DNA of 6,803 nucleotides, taken from contig JADFQF010000075.1 in the NCBI GenBank assembly GCA_022561955.1, positions 1-6,803 on the forward strand, in the 5' to 3' direction. Below, piece by piece: positions 5,512 through 6,803 of the stretch. Numbering within the stretch: position 1 is the stretch's first letter; every line of letters begins with the position of its first letter. The translations under genes were made by a program, and so were the position numbers. This DNA is from Chloroflexota bacterium. GTDB lineage: Bacteria > Chloroflexota > Dehalococcoidia > SAR202 > UBA11138. The notes beneath the pieces were generated by a model that saw only the letters and a program-made list of their open reading frames with translations, was not told the DNA's origin and did no database searches.

Positions 5512-6712
5512 TTATCGGGGTACGTTGGACGATATTCGTATGATCATCCAGGAGTCCTATAACCAGAGGTCCATAGCTGATATGCCAATATCTGTCGTCT
5601 TTCTGCGACAGCCCCACGGGCTCACCCTTGAGAGCCTCGCTCAGGTAGATTTTGTCCCCTTTCCACTTGATCTCGCCGTTGGTCCGTACTCGTCGCACCG
5701 TGATGCCGACCTCGTAGTCTGGAGCGGATACCCGGCTGGGGTAGGAGCGCAACGACGGACAGTACCGAAGAGCGGGAGGCTGCTGTCCCAGAGCCTCATG
5801 CGGCCGCTCCTCGTTGTAGGTGTGGCGAAAGACGTCAAAGGCTCTCTGCTGCCTCCTTGGGTTAGCCCGAGGAGGAGAAGCCGTCTCGGCCTTCAGGGTC
5901 CGGTGCAGCCGCTCCAGCCGTCCGTTTTGCTCCGGGTGACCGGGCTCGATCCTCTCGGGGATGATGCCAAGCTTGATCCACCACACCGACAGCGTCGACA
6001 AGCTCCCCAGGCCTACGCTTGCAAAGGGTGGTCCGTTGTCGCTTCGGATGGACCTTGGAAGTCCGTACTCTCGAAAGGCACGCTCCAGGACTCTTTGCAC
6101 CTGAGGTCCGTTGGGCTGCGGCAGCCCGTTGCACACCAGCAAGTACCGCGACGCGGCGTCCTGCACGGTGAGCGGGTCTATGCGGACCCCGTTCTCGGTG
6201 CGGAACCACCCCTTGAAGTCGATGGACCAGACGTCGTTAGGGTGCCGGGCGTCGGCAAAGGGCTCGCTCCAAGGTGTGGCACGAAGTCGTCGTTTCCGTC
6301 GCTTCACCAGTCCAGCTCTATCCAGTATGTTCCCCGCCGTGCTGTCCGCCGGCCAGGGGCCATCCGGCTCCGTGGCTCGCAACCATGCCACCAGCTTCTT
6401 CGGCCCCCACGTCGGATGGACCTGCTTGGCCCAGATCAGCTGCTCGGCTATCGTCCGAGGCGTCTCATTGGGATGAGAACGCGGAGCTCTGCTCTCCGAC
6501 TCCTTAATCTGAATATCTTCGGAGTCCGATCCATCGGACCGATCTCCCAGCCCGTCCCAACCGTAGGTCTGAAATCGCAGGACCCGCTTGTAGCCCGTCT
6601 TACGGCTGATGCCAAACTGTCTACACATCTCCATGAAGGTCACTTCCCCCGCCCGCCATCGCTCAATGAAGCGCATTTGTTCGTTCTCCGGGTTCGTCTC
6701 TTTCCAGGGCAA
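5486..6712 (-). CDS. IS481-family transposase with a 15-residue in-frame insertion
   Basis: A 408-residue DDE transposase catalysing DNA cleavage and strand transfer at the IS ends. Numbering from the TTG at 6712: an N-terminal helix-turn-helix (about 25-45, FMEMCRQFGISRKTGYKR), a linker, the HPTWGPKKLVAWL block (about 99-111), and an RNase-H-like core with D165 (VWSIDFKG), D225 (IRSDNGPPF) and E261 (GHPEQNGRLERLH); 35 residues separate the last two, the DD(35)E spacing. Start choice: AGGAGG (6724-6719) is 6 nt upstream and the product begins MPWKET, as is usual in this family; an in-frame ATG at 6763 inside the terminal repeat would add 17 residues and lacks a clear SD. Odd: about residues 60-74 are an extra acidic stretch (SEDIQIKES) between DRS and RAPRSHP, encoded by the structured repeat. 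The frame is otherwise undamaged. Confidence 0.9.
   Translation of the reverse strand: MPWKETNPENEQMRFIERWRAGEVTFMEMCRQFGISRKTGYKRVLRFQTYGWDGLGDRSDGSDSEDIQIKESESRAPRSHPNETPRTIAEQLIWAKQVHPTWGPKKLVAWLRATEPDGPWPADSTAGNILDRAGLVKRRKRRLRATPWSEPFADARHPNDVWSIDFKGWFRTENGVRIDPLTVQDAASRYLLVCNGLPQPNGPQVQRVLERAFREYGLPRSIRSDNGPPFASVGLGSLSTLSVWWIKLGIIPERIEPGHPEQNGRLERLHRTLKAETASPPRANPRRQQRAFDVFRHTYNEERPHEALGQQPPALRYCPSLRSYPSRVSAPDYEVGITVRRVRTNGEIKWKGDKIYLSEALKGEPVGLSQKDDRYWHISYGPLVIGLLDDHTNIVQRTPIKVLPMSPV
6495..6539 (-). repeat. Structured repeat, copy T, inserted inside the transposase gene (45 bp)
   Basis: On the minus strand GTCCGAT (6539-6533) and ATCGGAC (6530-6524) form the hairpin with GG between them, then TCC, GAAGATA (6520-6514), nine bases, and AGGAGTCGGA (6504-6495). 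The layout matches intergenic copy B base for base in spacing. Its 45-bp length equals the 15 extra codons that interrupt the family's DRS-RAP linker. The insert is in frame and free of stops. The exact edges are uncertain by about 4 bp, since removing 6539-6495 or 6535-6491 both give DRSRAP. Confidence 0.75.
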
Positions 6713-6724
6713 CACATTCCTCCT

Positions 6725-6742
6725 GATGGGATTGCTCCCATC
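6725..6742 (-). promoter_or_regulatory. GNRA-loop hairpin directly abutting the transposase SD site
   Basis: On the minus strand GATGGGA (6742-6736) and TCCCATC (6731-6725) form a perfect 7-bp stem closed by a GCAA tetraloop. AGGAGG (6724-6719) follows with no gap. In mRNA this hairpin would sit against the ribosome-binding site and could influence initiation or buffer read-through transcription entering the element. Confidence 0.5.
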
Positions 6743-6750
6743 TTCGCCCA

Positions 6751-6796
6751 ATGTGTTACCCATGTGCCCGGTCTAAGTGTTACCAATGTACCCGGT
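6751..6796 (-). repeat. Right terminal inverted repeat, tandem doublet
   Basis: Read on the minus strand, two 22-nt units (6796-6775 and 6772-6751) start ACCGGG and contain GGTAACAC, again with a 24-bp period, mirroring the left end. The inner unit contains an in-frame ATG (6763-6761) that could serve as an alternative transposase start. Confidence 0.8.
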
Positions 6797-6803
6797 CTGT
6801 ACC

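Larger units (their letters stand above)
5461..6803 (-). mobile_element. IS481-family insertion sequence, nearly complete
   Basis: A single transposase gene of the IS481 type is bounded by inverted terminal repeats that each contain two tandem 22-nt units. The transposase frame and its DDE residues are intact, so the element may be active. The outer ends are approximate: similarity between the ends extends to GTGCA (5461-5465) on the left and, read inward, GTACA (6802-6798) on the right. The right end reaches the window edge, so a target-site duplication cannot be checked. The element carries an internal 45-bp insertion at about 6495-6539. Confidence 0.85.

Overview
The window looks like accessory, catabolism-oriented sequence from a GC-rich bacterium. 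Several genes start at TTG behind clear Shine-Dalgarno (SD) sites. The mix of a phosphotriesterase-family hydrolase, a rhamnonate-dehydratase-like enolase-superfamily enzyme, a crotonase and an MFS exporter would suit an environmental Chloroflexota lineage such as SAR202/Dehalococcoidia. That placement is inference from gene content only; no marker gene is present.

Layout. Positions 1-883 (-) hold a phosphotriesterase-family hydrolase cut by the window edge. Positions 1008-2297 (-) hold an MFS transporter directly upstream of it. A 380-bp control region (2298-2677) separates the transporter from a divergent small NifU-C-terminal-like protein (2678-2920, +). Positions 2921-3316 are non-coding and packed with hairpins: one good rho-independent terminator, several CT/GA-rich hairpins and two copies of a short structured repeat. 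Positions 3317-4366 (-) encode a RhmD-like sugar-acid dehydratase, divergent from a crotonase-fold protein at 4528-5310 (+). Positions about 5461-6803 are an almost complete IS481-family insertion sequence with duplicated terminal repeats.

The most notable structure is a 45-48-bp repeat made of a 7-bp hairpin, GAAGATA, 9 variable bases and AGGAGTCGGA. Two copies lie in the 2921-3316 intergenic region. The third lies in frame inside the transposase gene (6495-6539), between the helix-turn-helix and the DDE catalytic domain. Removing exactly 45 bp there restores the usual DRSRAP linker of IS481 transposases. The hairpin arms differ between copies by paired, compensating changes. This resembles, by analogy only, the palindromic elements of Rickettsia that insert into protein genes, and it may be an undescribed element of that type.

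The enzymes could serve uptake or efflux and breakdown of oxidised or sugar-acid-like organic compounds, but nothing here fixes a substrate. The crotonase lacks both canonical hydratase glutamates, so it should not simply be called an enoyl-CoA hydratase.
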